The translations under genes and the position numbers were made by a program. Positions 8,363 through 17,512 of a stretch of DNA of 64,000 nt are shown piece by piece; positions within the stretch are counted from its first letter, which is position 1; the number at the start of each line of letters is the position of its first letter. The DNA comes from Cupriavidus sp. P-10. GTDB lineage: Bacteria > Pseudomonadota > Gammaproteobacteria > Burkholderiales > Burkholderiaceae. The notes under the pieces were generated by a model. It was not told where the DNA came from. It did no database searches and worked only from the letters and a program-made list of their open reading frames with translations. The stretch covers positions 248,001-312,000 of the forward strand of contig NZ_AP025172.1 of NCBI RefSeq assembly GCF_003402535.2, in the 5' to 3' direction.

Positions 8363-9967
8363 ATGATGAGCAATGCGCTTGCCTACGATGTCGTCGTCAT
8401 CGGCAGCGGCTTCGGTGGCGCGGTCGCGGCCTGCAGGCTCGCGCAGGCCGGCCGCAAAGTTCTGGTGCTGGAGCGTGGACGGCGCTGGAGCCCGGCGACT
8501 TTCCCGCGCGACGAGAATGATGCCTGGTTGTGGAACCAGGAGCGCGCACACCGCTTCAATGGCTGGGCTGATATCCGGACATTCTCCGACGTATGGGTTA
8601 TCGCCGGGGCCGGAGTCGGTGGCGGCTCGCTGATCTATGCCAACGTCTCGGTGGAAGCCAGGCCGGAAGCCTTCGAGCGAGGCTGGCCGAAAGAGGTGAC
8701 CTATGCCGGCCTGCAGGCCCACTATGCGGAGGTAGGACGCATGCTCGCAGTGAGCGAAGTGCCGGATAAGCAGGAGAGCGAGCGAACCAGGCTGCTGCGC
8801 GAGGGGGCGCAAGCATGCGGATGGGGCGGGCGCTTTCGCAAGCTGCCGCTGGCCGTGACGTTTTCCGAGCATTGGGACCCCGCACAACAAGACGCCCGCG
8901 ACGACCGGCATTCGGTGAAATTCCTGAACCAGCACGGCAGGTGGCAGGGCACTTGCGTCCATTGCGGCAACTGCGACGTCGGGTGTCAGGTATCGGCCAG
9001 GAATACGCTGGACCTGAATTACCTGGCGGTGGCTGAAGACAACGGTGCCGAGATTCGCCCCTTGCACCTGACGGACAGGCTGGAGCCGCTGCAGCAGGGC
9101 TGGCGGGTACGCTTCAGGAAAATTGACCCGGAAGAACAGACGACGAGCCCTGGCGAAGTCACGGCCGCCAGGGTAATACTGGCCGCCGGCTCCATCGGCA
9201 GCACCGAGCTACTGCTGCGCTGTCGGGATGAACATCGCACGCTGCCGGGGCTTTCGCCGCGGTTGGGATATGGCTGGGCCCATAATGGCGACTTCGTGAC
9301 GCCAGCTTTCTATGGCAACAGGACGATCTCTCCTGCTCATGGCGTGACCATCTCCGCCGCGATCGACCTGCTGGACCACAGCGGCCCGAACGGACAGGCG
9401 CTCTTCGTCGAGGACGGTGGCATCCCGAACCTCGCAGGCAACTTCATTCGGCGCCATATGAAGCGAACCCGTTCCCGCAAGCTGCGCGCGGTGTGGAAGG
9501 ACGTGGGCGGACTGTTTGACGACGGCGATCCGATCGAGGGGATGATGCCCTGGTTCGGGCAAGGTGTGGACCCTGGCGATGGCCAGCTGAGACTGGGCCG
9601 CAGGTGGTACGCGCCGTGGCGTCGGGTGCTGCGGCTCCACTGGTCCTATCAGTCATCGGTGGCCGTCATCGAGGCCATGATTGCAGCGCATACGCGACTC
9701 TCCGAAGCGACCGGCGGGGACCCGTGGGTGCCGCTCACTTGGCGGCGGTGGCATAACCTGATCACACCGCACCCGCTGGGAGGCTGCAATATGGGTACCT
9801 CCGCCGCGGACGGTGTCGTCGATGCATCGGGCCGGGTATTTGGCTACAAGGGGCTCTATGTCATGGACGGTGCGATCGTCCCGCGTCCGCTCGGCCTGAA
9901 CCCTTCGCGCACCATTGCTGCGCTCGCGGAGCGTAACGTGGCGATGCTCTTGCGCGAGCAGGATTGA
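8363..9967 (+). CDS. GMC-family FAD oxidoreductase, cholesterol oxidase-like
   Basis: This 534-residue flavoprotein begins with a Rossmann FAD motif (VVIGSGFGG, glycines 14, 16 and 19) followed by VLVLERG. A cysteine cluster [11 protein letters not shown] (C198, C201, C204, C208) resembles the ferredoxin-like motif seen in cholesterol-oxidase-type GMC enzymes. The C-terminal domain has HPLGGCNMG and a [17 protein letters not shown] stretch typical of the flavin end of the family. GGGAG precedes the start; ATG 8366 is an alternative. It closes the apparent operon with the molybdenum hydroxylase and phosphoesterase genes. The substrate, perhaps an alcohol or sterol-like compound, is not determinable. 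Confidence 0.85.
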   Translation: MMSNALAYDVVVIGSGFGGAVAACRLAQAGRKVLVLERGRRWSPATFPRDENDAWLWNQERAHRFNGWADIRTFSDVWVIAGAGVGGGSLIYANVSVEARPEAFERGWPKEVTYAGLQAHYAEVGRMLAVSEVPDKQESERTRLLREGAQACGWGGRFRKLPLAVTFSEHWDPAQQDARDDRHSVKFLNQHGRWQGTCVHCGNCDVGCQVSARNTLDLNYLAVAEDNGAEIRPLHLTDRLEPLQQGWRVRFRKIDPEEQTTSPGEVTAARVILAAGSIGSTELLLRCRDEHRTLPGLSPRLGYGWAHNGDFVTPAFYGNRTISPAHGVTISAAIDLLDHSGPNGQALFVEDGGIPNLAGNFIRRHMKRTRSRKLRAVWKDVGGLFDDGDPIEGMMPWFGQGVDPGDGQLRLGRRWYAPWRRVLRLHWSYQSSVAVIEAMIAAHTRLSEATGGDPWVPLTWRRWHNLITPHPLGGCNMGTSAADGVVDASGRVFGYKGLYVMDGAIVPRPLGLNPSRTIAALAERNVAMLLREQD

Positions 9968-10027
9968 CGCAGGGGCCGCGACGCTCGCATTCCCGCATCT
10001 CCAGCCCCTTGAGACAGCGCGTGACAT

Positions 10028-10159
10028 AGCGTCGTAGCTGACCTGTGTCGGATCGTATCGGATCTCGACGGACTCGGCGTGGCCGGTCTGGCCCGTGGCC
10101 ACCTTCTCGTATCGCGCCGTGCTTGCCGCGCCGCCGGCGTAGCCGGAGGTGACCGGCTT
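10028..10159 (-). pseudogene. msrA: Fragment of peptide methionine sulfoxide reductase A
   Basis: A 44-codon stretch encodes the MsrA core after the active site: SGYAGG, then [17 protein letters not shown] and [10 protein letters not shown]. The catalytic GCFWG segment and the C-terminal half are absent, and there is no start. It follows dipZ on the same strand with an 18-nt gap, matching a dipZ-msrA arrangement known in other proteobacteria. It is therefore a deletion remnant of the second operon gene. Confidence 0.8.
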
Positions 10160-10176
10160 CCTGTCAGGAGGGCTGA

Positions 10177-11982
10177 TCAGCCAAAGGTAAAGGCGAAAGC
10201 TTGCACGCCGGGGTCGAGAAACTCAATCGCAAACGTGCGGTCGCGGACGTCCTCGCGTTGGCGGACAAGTTGATAGAGGCGTTGCGCCGTGACTACGCCG
10301 CTGCCGTCGGCAGCAACATCCGTACCGTGGGAAACGCCCGGCGCGTTGCCGTCGATGGTCACGCGAAAGCGAATGGGTTTTCCGTCCTCGCCGGGACCCA
10401 GCACCAGATGCAGGTCGCGAGCATGGAACCGGTGGATGATGCGTCCATTGGGCTGTTCCAGCGTCGCTTTCTCCTCGCCGACGTTCCAGTTGCCGGCAAG
10501 GCCCCATTGATTGAGACCGAGTAGGGACGGTGCGGCGTAGTCTTTCGGCTGTCCCGCTTTCACGCCACCGGGCGAGGCAAAATTTTCCGCGCGCGTGTGG
10601 CCGATATAGGCTTCCGGCGAACGCAGCGCGTTGTTGTCGGCCGCCATCTCCACGCCCTGCGCTGCGTTGCGGGTTGTCATGGCCAGCTTGTCCACGTCCG
10701 CATTGCCCGCTTCGGCAATCAGCTGCCGGATCACGGCTTCGGACTTCTCGTACGCGCCCTCGCCAAAATGATGGAAGCGCACGCGGCCCTGGGCATCGAT
10801 GAAGTAGTGCGCCGGCCAGTAGTTGTTGCCGAATGCGCGCCAGATCGCGTAGTTGTTGTCGATCGCGATCGGATAGCTCACGCCGAGGTCGCGCGCGGCC
10901 TTGCGAACGTTATCGGTGTTGCGCTCGAACGCAAACTCGGGTGCATGTACGCCGATCACGACGAGACCCTGGTCGCGGTACTTCTCGGCCCATGCCTTCA
11001 GGTAAGGCAAGGTGCGCAGGCAATTGATGCACGAGTAGGTCCAGAAGTCCACCAGCACGACCTTGCCACGCAGCGCTTCGGCGGTCAGCGGCGGCGAGTT
11101 GAGCCATTCCACTGCCCCATCGAGGCCAGGGAAGGGGCCTTCCACCGGCAGTGCCATTCGACGATCCGCCGCCGTCAACCCGCGCTCGGCGGAGTCGGTC
11201 GATGTCGCAACCGGTTGCGCCTGCATGGTCATCGTGCCACTGCCGTTGCGGCCGGGGGAAAGCCCATCAATCAGGCGCTGTTCGAGTCCGCCGGTGGCCA
11301 CGGTTGAGATCCGGCTGAGCACACCGGTATCAAGTCCGAGCGCAATTGCGGCAACACCAGCCAGCATCGCCGCCCCGATGCCGCGTCGGACCCATTCGCC
11401 GGCGTGGAGCGAGCGCTTCATCGCGGCGAACACCCGTCCGCCGATCAACAGCGCGATAGCCAGCGAGGTGGCGGCGCCAGCCGCATAGGCCACCAGCAGC
11501 AAGCTCGTGCCAAGGCTCGGGCCTTGCAGCGCCGCGCCGGTCAGCACGAGGCCAAGGATGGGGCCGGCGCACGGTGCCCAGAGCAAGCCCGTGGCGATGC
11601 CAAGCAAGAATGACGAGGCGGGACCGGTTGGATGGCCGTCGGTCCGGGCGAAGTTCGACAGACGGCTGCCCGAGTTGACCAGCGGGCGCATCAGGCGATC
11701 GGCGAGGCCGGGCAACAGCAGGGCCAGTCCGAATACGGCGAGCAGCGCGATAGCCAGCCAGCGGCCATACTGGTTGGCCTGCACCACCCAGCTACCCCCG
11801 ACCGCAGCCAGCGTGGCCACGCCGGCAAACGTAACGCCCATACCGGCCAGCAGCGGCAGGCCGTTGCGCAGAAATGGCTGCTGGGCGCGCGCGAACACGA
11901 ACGGCAATACGGGCAGGATGCAGGGGCTCAGGATCGTGAGCACGCCGCCAAGGTAGGCGAGAATCGGAAGCAACGGCAACAT
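10177..11982 (-). CDS. dipZ: DipZ: CcdA-like membrane protein fused to a thioredoxin domain
   Basis: The protein moves reducing power across the inner membrane to periplasmic thiol systems. The N-terminal part (about 1-245) is a CcdA/DsbD-beta-like set of transmembrane helices with the conserved [11 protein letters not shown] (C21) and [10 protein letters not shown] TlpA/thioredoxin-like domain follows, with active-site CINC at 318-321 ([11 protein letters not shown]) and cis-Pro region [13 protein letters not shown]-terminal beta-rich domain completes 601 residues, typical of DipZ. The truncated msrA downstream suggests the pathway once fed methionine sulfoxide repair directly. Domain architecture is confident. 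Confidence 0.9.
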   Translation of the reverse strand: MLPLLPILAYLGGVLTILSPCILPVLPFVFARAQQPFLRNGLPLLAGMGVTFAGVATLAAVGGSWVVQANQYGRWLAIALLAVFGLALLLPGLADRLMRPLVNSGSRLSNFARTDGHPTGPASSFLLGIATGLLWAPCAGPILGLVLTGAALQGPSLGTSLLLVAYAAGAATSLAIALLIGGRVFAAMKRSLHAGEWVRRGIGAAMLAGVAAIALGLDTGVLSRISTVATGGLEQRLIDGLSPGRNGSGTMTMQAQPVATSTDSAERGLTAADRRMALPVEGPFPGLDGAVEWLNSPPLTAEALRGKVVLVDFWTYSCINCLRTLPYLKAWAEKYRDQGLVVIGVHAPEFAFERNTDNVRKAARDLGVSYPIAIDNNYAIWRAFGNNYWPAHYFIDAQGRVRFHHFGEGAYEKSEAVIRQLIAEAGNADVDKLAMTTRNAAQGVEMAADNNALRSPEAYIGHTRAENFASPGGVKAGQPKDYAAPSLLGLNQWGLAGNWNVGEEKATLEQPNGRIIHRFHARDLHLVLGPGEDGKPIRFRVTIDGNAPGVSHGTDVAADGSGVVTAQRLYQLVRQREDVRDRTFAIEFLDPGVQAFAFTFG

Positions 11983-12278
11983 GGCATTTGATCCAGTAGG
12001 CAGTAGTGGGGCGGTACATCATGGCCGGCGCCATCTGCGGCATGGCGCTGGCCGGCTTCAGGGCCATCATCCAGGATTGCGCAGGCCGCCGGCGGGGACT
12101 CCCATGCGCCGCCGCGCGTCGCATGCCGGGCGTGCGGTCACAAGTGCTGACCACGGACTCCATTAAAGGAGACCGATGTATCGCGCCCGTAGATCGCCCG
12201 GACTGTTTTTGTCAGCGCACGTATCCTTGCTGCAGTCTGATACAGACGGATACATGAATCGGGGGAGGGGGCATCGCG
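11983..12278. other. Upstream region of dipZ
   Basis: No convincing gene is present; short open frames on both strands lack family features. It contains the repeat described at 12221-12254. Confidence 0.35.
12221..12254. promoter_or_regulatory. Possible regulator site: inverted and direct repeats
   Basis: GATACA occurs twice, 4 nt apart (12239-12244 and 12249-12254). GTATCC (12221-12226) and GGATAC (12248-12253) are inverted. This could be a response-regulator site, about 240 bp upstream of dipZ. The assignment is weak. Confidence 0.25.
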
Positions 12279-12428
12279 CGCCGGCTACCTGCCGGGGAAC
12301 CGCTGCGCTCGATCCGCACCATGGCAAACCAGACGCTGGTGAAGATGGACCAGTTTTGCGCAGATGTACGAGGCCGATATAAGGGTGGCCGGCCCAGCAT
12401 CGCGCCGGAGAAGTTGACGCCCGCTTGA
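12279..12428 (+). pseudogene. N-terminal remnant of an IS5-family transposase
   Basis: The frame contains RLPAGEPLRSIRTMANQ and then GGRPSIAPEKL. Between them, a shifted frame encodes QMYEADI. Together these match the N-terminal block of IS5-group transposases (HPLR.IR..., then MYE.....GRPSIAPEKLLRA). The frame stops at 12426-12428 and later sequence is degenerate. No intact terminal inverted repeats were recognised. Confidence 0.65.
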
Positions 12429-12651
12429 CGCTGCCTCAACTCAGTTCGTACTTCTCGCGAACTAGGTCACCAATGCCCATGCGGTCAAGCACTCCCAGCG
12501 GGCACAGGTAGGTGACACGGACGGCGTTTCCGGAAGTACAGCAGCCGCCGCTCGTCCATCGAGCTTGCTGGCGGGCAATTGGCTCAGGAACGTCGTTCAT
12601 TGCCCTGCGACAGTTGTGTAGCGGCTCAAGCAGAAATCTTCCGGCATGGAA

Positions 12652-14598
12652 TCAGTAGACCTCGACGATCAGTTCGATTTCCAGGCAGGCGCCGAGCGGC
12701 AACTGCGACACGCCGAACGCGCTGCGCGCGTGCTGGCCGCGCGTGCCAAACACTTCGGCGAGCAGTTCGCTGGCGCCATTGGTCACGAGGTGCTGCTCGG
12801 TGAAGTCCGCTGTCGAATGGACAAGGCTGGTGAGCTTGACGATCCGCACGATCGAATCGAGGTCGCCGGTGGCGGCGTGCAGCGTCGCGAGCAAGTCGAT
12901 GGCAACCAGGCGGGCCGCCGCGACCCCGTCGGCGGTGCACAGGTCGTCGCCAAAGCGGCCGGTCCGAACCTGGCCATCGACGCGAGAGAGATGGCCGGAC
13001 ACGTGGATCAGCTTGCCGGACCGCACGCTCGGCACATAGGCCGCCGCCGGGGCTGAAGCCGTGGGCAGTTCGATGCCGAGTTGCGCAAGCTTGTCATAGA
13101 TTCGCGGGGCCGGCGCGAACGCCGGACCGTTCGGTTTCAGGCGCATGCCGGGCTTGAGATGCTGCCATGGCAGGTCCGCCGGATCGGCGATGAACGGACC
13201 GGGTGCACGCACCACGAAAATGTCTTCCGCGATCGCGGCGAAGTCGGCTCGGAAATGCACCGAGCTTTTGTTCACGAGAATCTTCATCCCCGCCGGTTCG
13301 ATGCCGACCGCGCGGTACATGTTGCGGTCGAGCAGTTGTGCCTTGGTCGAGCTGACGGCAACGAGCACGCCGTCGAGCCGCAGTCGCGCCATGGGTCCCA
13401 GGTTGGCAGCCTTGCCGTGCATCATCGGTCCGCCGTAGACGAACTTGCCTTCGGACAGTGCCTCCACCTCGAAGGTCGCCCGCAGCGGGGCATCCTCGCT
13501 CACCTGTGGGCAGCCGCCAAGCGCGATATCGATCCTCGCGCCAACTCCAGCCTGGTGCGCGGCCGCAGCCGCGGCGGGATCGCAGATGATCCCGATCGCG
13601 GCGTCCTGCGCGCCGGCCTTGAGAAGCGCACGCAGCATGCCCATGGTGTTGCCATCGCCGCCGACGCCCGGGTTGTCCTGCGTGTCCGCAAGGATCACTG
13701 GCCGCGTGGCCTTTTGCGCGATCTGCATGGCACGCTGCACCGCTGCATCCGGCTCCTCGAACTGCACGGCCCACTGGCTCTCGGGTTCACAGATGCGCGC
13801 GAGCAGTGCCTCGACGGCCCGCTCGACGCGGGCTTTGTCGAAGCCGTACCCCCAAACGACGGGACCGCACTCGGTGAAGTCGGCCGCGGGAAAGCCCGGT
13901 GTGAACGACAGCGAGAGCACGCCTTGCGGCTCCAGCTCTTCGAGCAGCTCGTAGATGCCTTGAGCGGGCTGCATCATTGTGGACATGCTGTTGACCGGTA
14001 TCAGGAACGGCACGCGTCGTGCCACCAGGTGCGCACGCGTCTCCCGCCTGCACAACTCCAGCAGCATCTCGGCTGCCCGTTTGCCGGTGGCGGCCATATC
14101 CACGTGCGGATAGGTGCGATACGCCACCACCCCATCCGCCAGCGCGAGCATCCGTTCGGTAACGTTGGCATGCAGATCCAGCGAGACCACGATCTTCATG
14201 TCCGGGCCGGCCGCGGCACGGATGCGCGCCAGCAACTCGCCCTCGCCGTCGTCTAGGTGCTGGGCCACCATGGCGCCATGCAGGTCGAGATAGATCGTGT
14301 CGTACGAGGCCGTCGTCACCGCCTCCACGATCTCGCCGGCGATGCGCTCGTAGGCATCGGTCGTGACATGGGCCGAGGCACCGGCAGCCGCCCAGATCAC
14401 CGGCGTGACGGTGTGACCGTGCTCGCGAACATGGTGGATGAAGCCGCTGATCGGCACGTTCACGTCCAGCAGGTCGTAGATCGCCTCGCCGCGCACCATG
14501 GCGGGAAAGTCCTCGCCACGGACGAAGCTCTCGTACGTGGCCATGGTTGGGGCGAACGTATTGGTTTCGTGCTGGAAACCGGCAACTAGGATATTCAC
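12652..14598 (-). CDS. M81 (MlrC-like) metallopeptidase fused to a RidA-like domain
   Basis: Residues 1 to about 495 form an M81/MlrC protein, the family of microcystinase C. It begins FQHETNTFAPT (H10, E11) and carries YLDLHGAMVAQ, SLDLHANVTERM and DTQDNPGVGGDGNT, typical metal-site and C-terminal domain motifs. Residues 498-648 form a complete Rid/YjgF-family domain (LIHVSGHLSR, FTEQHLVTNGAS, HARSAFGV and LEIELIVEV), with the Arg of HARS and the Glu of LEIE conserved. Both domains look full length, so this is a true in-frame fusion of proteins normally separate. A Bug-type receptor gene lies 91 nt upstream on the same strand, suggesting uptake then hydrolysis of an amide or lactam. The substrate is unknown. 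Confidence 0.85.
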   Translation of the reverse strand: MNILVAGFQHETNTFAPTMATYESFVRGEDFPAMVRGEAIYDLLDVNVPISGFIHHVREHGHTVTPVIWAAAGASAHVTTDAYERIAGEIVEAVTTASYDTIYLDLHGAMVAQHLDDGEGELLARIRAAAGPDMKIVVSLDLHANVTERMLALADGVVAYRTYPHVDMAATGKRAAEMLLELCRRETRAHLVARRVPFLIPVNSMSTMMQPAQGIYELLEELEPQGVLSLSFTPGFPAADFTECGPVVWGYGFDKARVERAVEALLARICEPESQWAVQFEEPDAAVQRAMQIAQKATRPVILADTQDNPGVGGDGNTMGMLRALLKAGAQDAAIGIICDPAAAAAAHQAGVGARIDIALGGCPQVSEDAPLRATFEVEALSEGKFVYGGPMMHGKAANLGPMARLRLDGVLVAVSSTKAQLLDRNMYRAVGIEPAGMKILVNKSSVHFRADFAAIAEDIFVVRAPGPFIADPADLPWQHLKPGMRLKPNGPAFAPAPRIYDKLAQLGIELPTASAPAAAYVPSVRSGKLIHVSGHLSRVDGQVRTGRFGDDLCTADGVAAARLVAIDLLATLHAATGDLDSIVRIVKLTSLVHSTADFTEQHLVTNGASELLAEVFGTRGQHARSAFGVSQLPLGACLEIELIVEVY

Positions 14599-14689
14599 GG
14601 AGAACCTTCCTGGAACGGGATGCTGGAACGAGGGGGGGCCGGCGACACGAGCGCGGGCGCCGCCATGGGAACGGCCGTAAGGGGTAGTC

Positions 14690-15703
14690 TTATTGCGGCG
14701 TCAGCTTGATCGAGGCGGCCATCTTCCTGAATTTCTCGGTCTCGTCGACGTAGAACTTCGCGGATGCCTCGAGCGTCTGTGGCTTCATCGGCTGCACGCC
14801 GGAGAGCTCAAGCGCCTTGATCAGTTCTGGCGACCGCAGCGCTTGTTGCGAGGCGTCCATCAATACACGGGCACGCTCCGGCGGAATACCGGCCCTGCTC
14901 ATGACGCCGAGCCAGATCGAATAAACAAACTCGGACTTGCGCGCGACGCTGGTTTCGGAGATGGCAGGCACATCGGGCAGCGTTCGCATGCGCTGCGTGT
15001 CCAGCACTGCGACCGCCTTGATCTTGTGCGTTTCGAGCAGCTGCGTGGAGGCACCGAGGTTTGGCAGGATCGTCATGTCGATCTGGCGACCGGTCAGGTC
15101 TGCCAGCATCGGCGTGGCACCCTTGTACGGCACCTGCAGCATCTTGGCGCCGGTTAGCTGAGCCATGTATTCGGCGACGATGTGGTACATGGTCCCGTAG
15201 CCCGGATTGCCGAAGGTCAGGCTCTTGCTGCCTGCCGACTTGCCGGCCGCGATGATCTGTTCGAGCGAGTTGTACGGCAGGTCGCTGCGCGTCATCACGA
15301 CGAGCGGGTGGTTCGAGACCGGCGCCAGCAGCGCCAGCTCCTCCGACTTGTACTTGGCGCTGGCGAGCGCCAGCGGCGTCAGGATGGCCTCGTTGGGCGA
15401 GCCCATGATCAGCGTGTAGCCGTCGGCCGGGCGGCTCAGCAGCCGCTGCACTGCCAGCGCGCCGCCGGCGCCGGGCAGATTCTCGATGACCACAGGCTGG
15501 CCGAGCGCCTTGGCCATCGCCGGCTGCATGGCCCGCGCCAAAACATCAGCAGGCCCCCCCGGCGGGAATGCGACCAGCATCGATATCGGCTTGGTGGGAA
15601 ACGCTTCGGCGGCGGACGCCGGCGCGCTGGTCAGCGTAATCCCCAGGAGGGCGGCACTAAGCGCCATCCAGCGTTTGACGGGGGGTAGTCCTCGGTCTTG
15701 CAT
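14690..15703 (-). CDS. Bug-family tripartite tricarboxylate-type solute receptor
   Basis: This periplasmic binding protein captures a small, often carboxylated solute. The ATG at 15703 is preferred because GGAGGATGAC precedes it and it gives a normal signal peptide (KRWMALSAALLGITL then ASAAEAFP); an open frame extends 31 codons further upstream. The mature protein opens with FPTKPISMLVAFPPGGPAD, the Bug signature, followed by ENLPGAGG and PYKGATPML. Length 337 aa is typical. No TctA/TctB membrane genes are adjacent, as is common for orphan Bug receptors in Burkholderiales. It probably forms an operon with the downstream M81-RidA gene. Confidence 0.92.
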   Translation of the reverse strand: MQDRGLPPVKRWMALSAALLGITLTSAPASAAEAFPTKPISMLVAFPPGGPADVLARAMQPAMAKALGQPVVIENLPGAGGALAVQRLLSRPADGYTLIMGSPNEAILTPLALASAKYKSEELALLAPVSNHPLVVMTRSDLPYNSLEQIIAAGKSAGSKSLTFGNPGYGTMYHIVAEYMAQLTGAKMLQVPYKGATPMLADLTGRQIDMTILPNLGASTQLLETHKIKAVAVLDTQRMRTLPDVPAISETSVARKSEFVYSIWLGVMSRAGIPPERARVLMDASQQALRSPELIKALELSGVQPMKPQTLEASAKFYVDETEKFRKMAASIKLTPQ

Positions 15704-16224
15704 GTCATCCTCCACTTTCTTAGGCCTTCTCGCGTAGATACGAGAATCGGTCGTGAGGCGGATTGTTGGCTGGAAAATTCGTTCGAGGAACAGCAATCTT
15801 TACACGAGATCGTTGCCCTACGGGCAACGCGGAGCTCCGTCCAGCGCGCCAATTGATCGGGTATATCTTTCGTCACCTGGAACGTATTCTGGTGGCAGCC
15901 ATGCGCCCGTATCGCGCGGTTGCTAGATGGCGCAGCACGCAAGCGAGGTGCTGCTCGAGGCGGCAAAGGTGTTGCAGGAGTATGCGCTCACGTATCGCGC
16001 GGGTACTGCTGAGGTCGTGATCAGCCGCTGGGTGTTGCGAACTGATTCGTGCAGGGTTTTTGCGTGCGCCTGTATCAAAGCGCCGCAGCGATACGTGCTC
16101 TTACACAAACGCCTCGCAAAAGCTACAGGCGGGATACAGCGGTCGCCTCAAATACGTCTTGTGGCGCAGCGACGAACAGCAACGATGCGGCTCGCGACAG
16201 CGCTCTCATTGAAGGAAATCGATC
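15704..16224. other. Intergenic region with a short perfect hairpin
   Basis: An 8-bp stem with a TAC loop (CGTTGCCC / GGGCAACG, 15811-15829) lies about 110 nt upstream of the Bug gene. A short plus-strand frame near 15930-16010 (ASEVLLEAAKVLQEYA) faintly resembles a LysR linker helix, but not enough to call. No other gene is seen. Confidence 0.4.
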
Positions 16225-16677
16225 GTGACTACCAGAACCCAGTTCCGTCATCTCGAGGCACCCGCCGACCTGCACGCCGCCTTCGGCATCATGCAGCAAC
16301 TGCGCCCCCATCTGCGCGACAGCCAGGCATTCGCAAGCCAGGTGGCGCGCCAGCAGGCGCAAGGCTACCATTTGCTGGCCGCCTGCACGGACGGCGCGGT
16401 GGTCGGCCTGGCAGGTTATCGCCTGCAGGAAAACTTGATCTACGGCCGCTTCGTCTATGTGGATGATCTCGTGATGGACGCCGGCCGGCAACGCGGTGGG
16501 CTCGGCGGCGAGCTGCTCGGCAAGGTGCGCGAGCAGGCCGTGGCGCTCGGCTGTGCACATTTCGTCCTCGATACCGGCCTGCACATGGCGCTGGCGCAGC
16601 GTTTCTATTTCCGCCAGGGGCTCCTGGCGAGGGGGCTGCATTTCAGCGAGCCGCTACCAGCGGGCGGGGTGGCATGA
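16225..16677 (+). CDS. GNAT-family N-acetyltransferase
   Basis: This is a 150-residue acetyl-CoA-dependent transferase of unknown substrate. The GNAT core is visible: VYVDDLVMDAGRQRGGLGGE contains the acetyl-CoA pyrophosphate loop (Q/R-x-x-G-x-G/A), followed by ALGCAHFVLDTG and FYFRQGL. The start is a GTG at 16225 with GAAGGA nine bases upstream. The stop (TGA 16675-16677) overlaps the ATG of a downstream truncated flavodoxin-type frame (ATGA), suggesting past translational coupling. Confidence 0.85.
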   Translation: MTTRTQFRHLEAPADLHAAFGIMQQLRPHLRDSQAFASQVARQQAQGYHLLAACTDGAVVGLAGYRLQENLIYGRFVYVDDLVMDAGRQRGGLGGELLGKVREQAVALGCAHFVLDTGLHMALAQRFYFRQGLLARGLHFSEPLPAGGVA

Positions 16678-16814
16678 TGCGCGCGCTATTGCTGAACTGC
16701 AGCCCGCACGGCAAGCAAAGCCATGGCTTTTGCCTGGCCGCTGAGGCCATCGCCACAATCGCGCAATCCAGTGACGGAGTTCCTGCTGCTTCACGGGCTG
16801 ACGCGCGGCGATGA
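16674..16814 (+). pseudogene. N-terminal fragment of a flavodoxin-fold NAD(P)H reductase
   Basis: The frame starts with an ATG overlapping the GNAT stop and reads MRALLLNCSPHGKQSHG then FCLAAEAI. This matches the first beta strand and FMN phosphate loop of FMN-dependent NADH-azoreductases and quinone reductases. It ends after 46 codons, against about 200 in the family. It may still be translated, but it lacks the rest of the fold. Confidence 0.55.
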
Positions 16815-17512
16815 CGCGGTGGCTGCGGCGCTGGCCACCGCGCGCGGAGAACTGGCGCGCTGGGCGCGGATGCCACAAATGGCACCGTTCGATGCGGAGG
16901 CTCGCGAATGCCTAGCCGGCCTGGTACGCCCCCGGCGCTCGCCTCAGCCGGACATTGCCCGTTCTAGCCGCCGCGCCGGGCGTGCTGCATGGCGGCACGA
17001 TCCGCCATCATTCCTGCCGACCGCAGGGGGTCTGTAGCGGGTGTGCCAGTCGACAGTTGATGGGCAGGGTGGCTCAGCCAGATGTTTTGTACGCGCAGGC
17101 GGGTCAGAACGCACGCTCGGAGCTTGCTGTCAATGGCAGTGAAGGGAAATCAGTCTGCGCCTCTTCCTGTGGTCGCTGATCGACCCGTCACGGTCGTTTG
17201 CATCTTCCCGCTATCAACGTCCACTTGGCCAGGTACAACGGCCAGTCGAACTGCGAAGCCGCCCGGCGGACCTGCCACACCATGCCGAAACAGGGCGTTC
17301 GTACGGCAAATGCGCGAGCGGAAGGGCAAAACTGGGGTGACTCCGGTCATTTGTCGAGCCGAATCTGGATGGCCGATACTGGCCCGAAGGGGCCAAAAAA
17401 GGAGCTGGCCTGGGCTGGCTCGAACGACGTGCTTCGCGGCAGGCGAGCGCCCGCGGCACAGGCAGTGCAGACGGCCTGGCAGCAGGGCAGGTGTAAGGCC
17501 TAGGCCATTCCC
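16815..17512. other. Region without a recognisable complete gene
   Basis: An open frame up to 17037 (containing LLHGLTRGDDAVAAALAT) looks coding in composition but matches no family I can name. It may be a fused remnant following the broken reductase. From 17040 to 17512 I see no gene. Confidence 0.4.

Noticed and set aside
13081..14256. 391-codon plus-strand open frame
   Set aside because: It is the antisense shadow of the M81-RidA gene and has no recognisable motifs.
15927..16020. LysR fragment upstream of the Bug gene
   Set aside because: A short helix-like match (LLEAAKVLQEYA) is too little, and no HTH is present.
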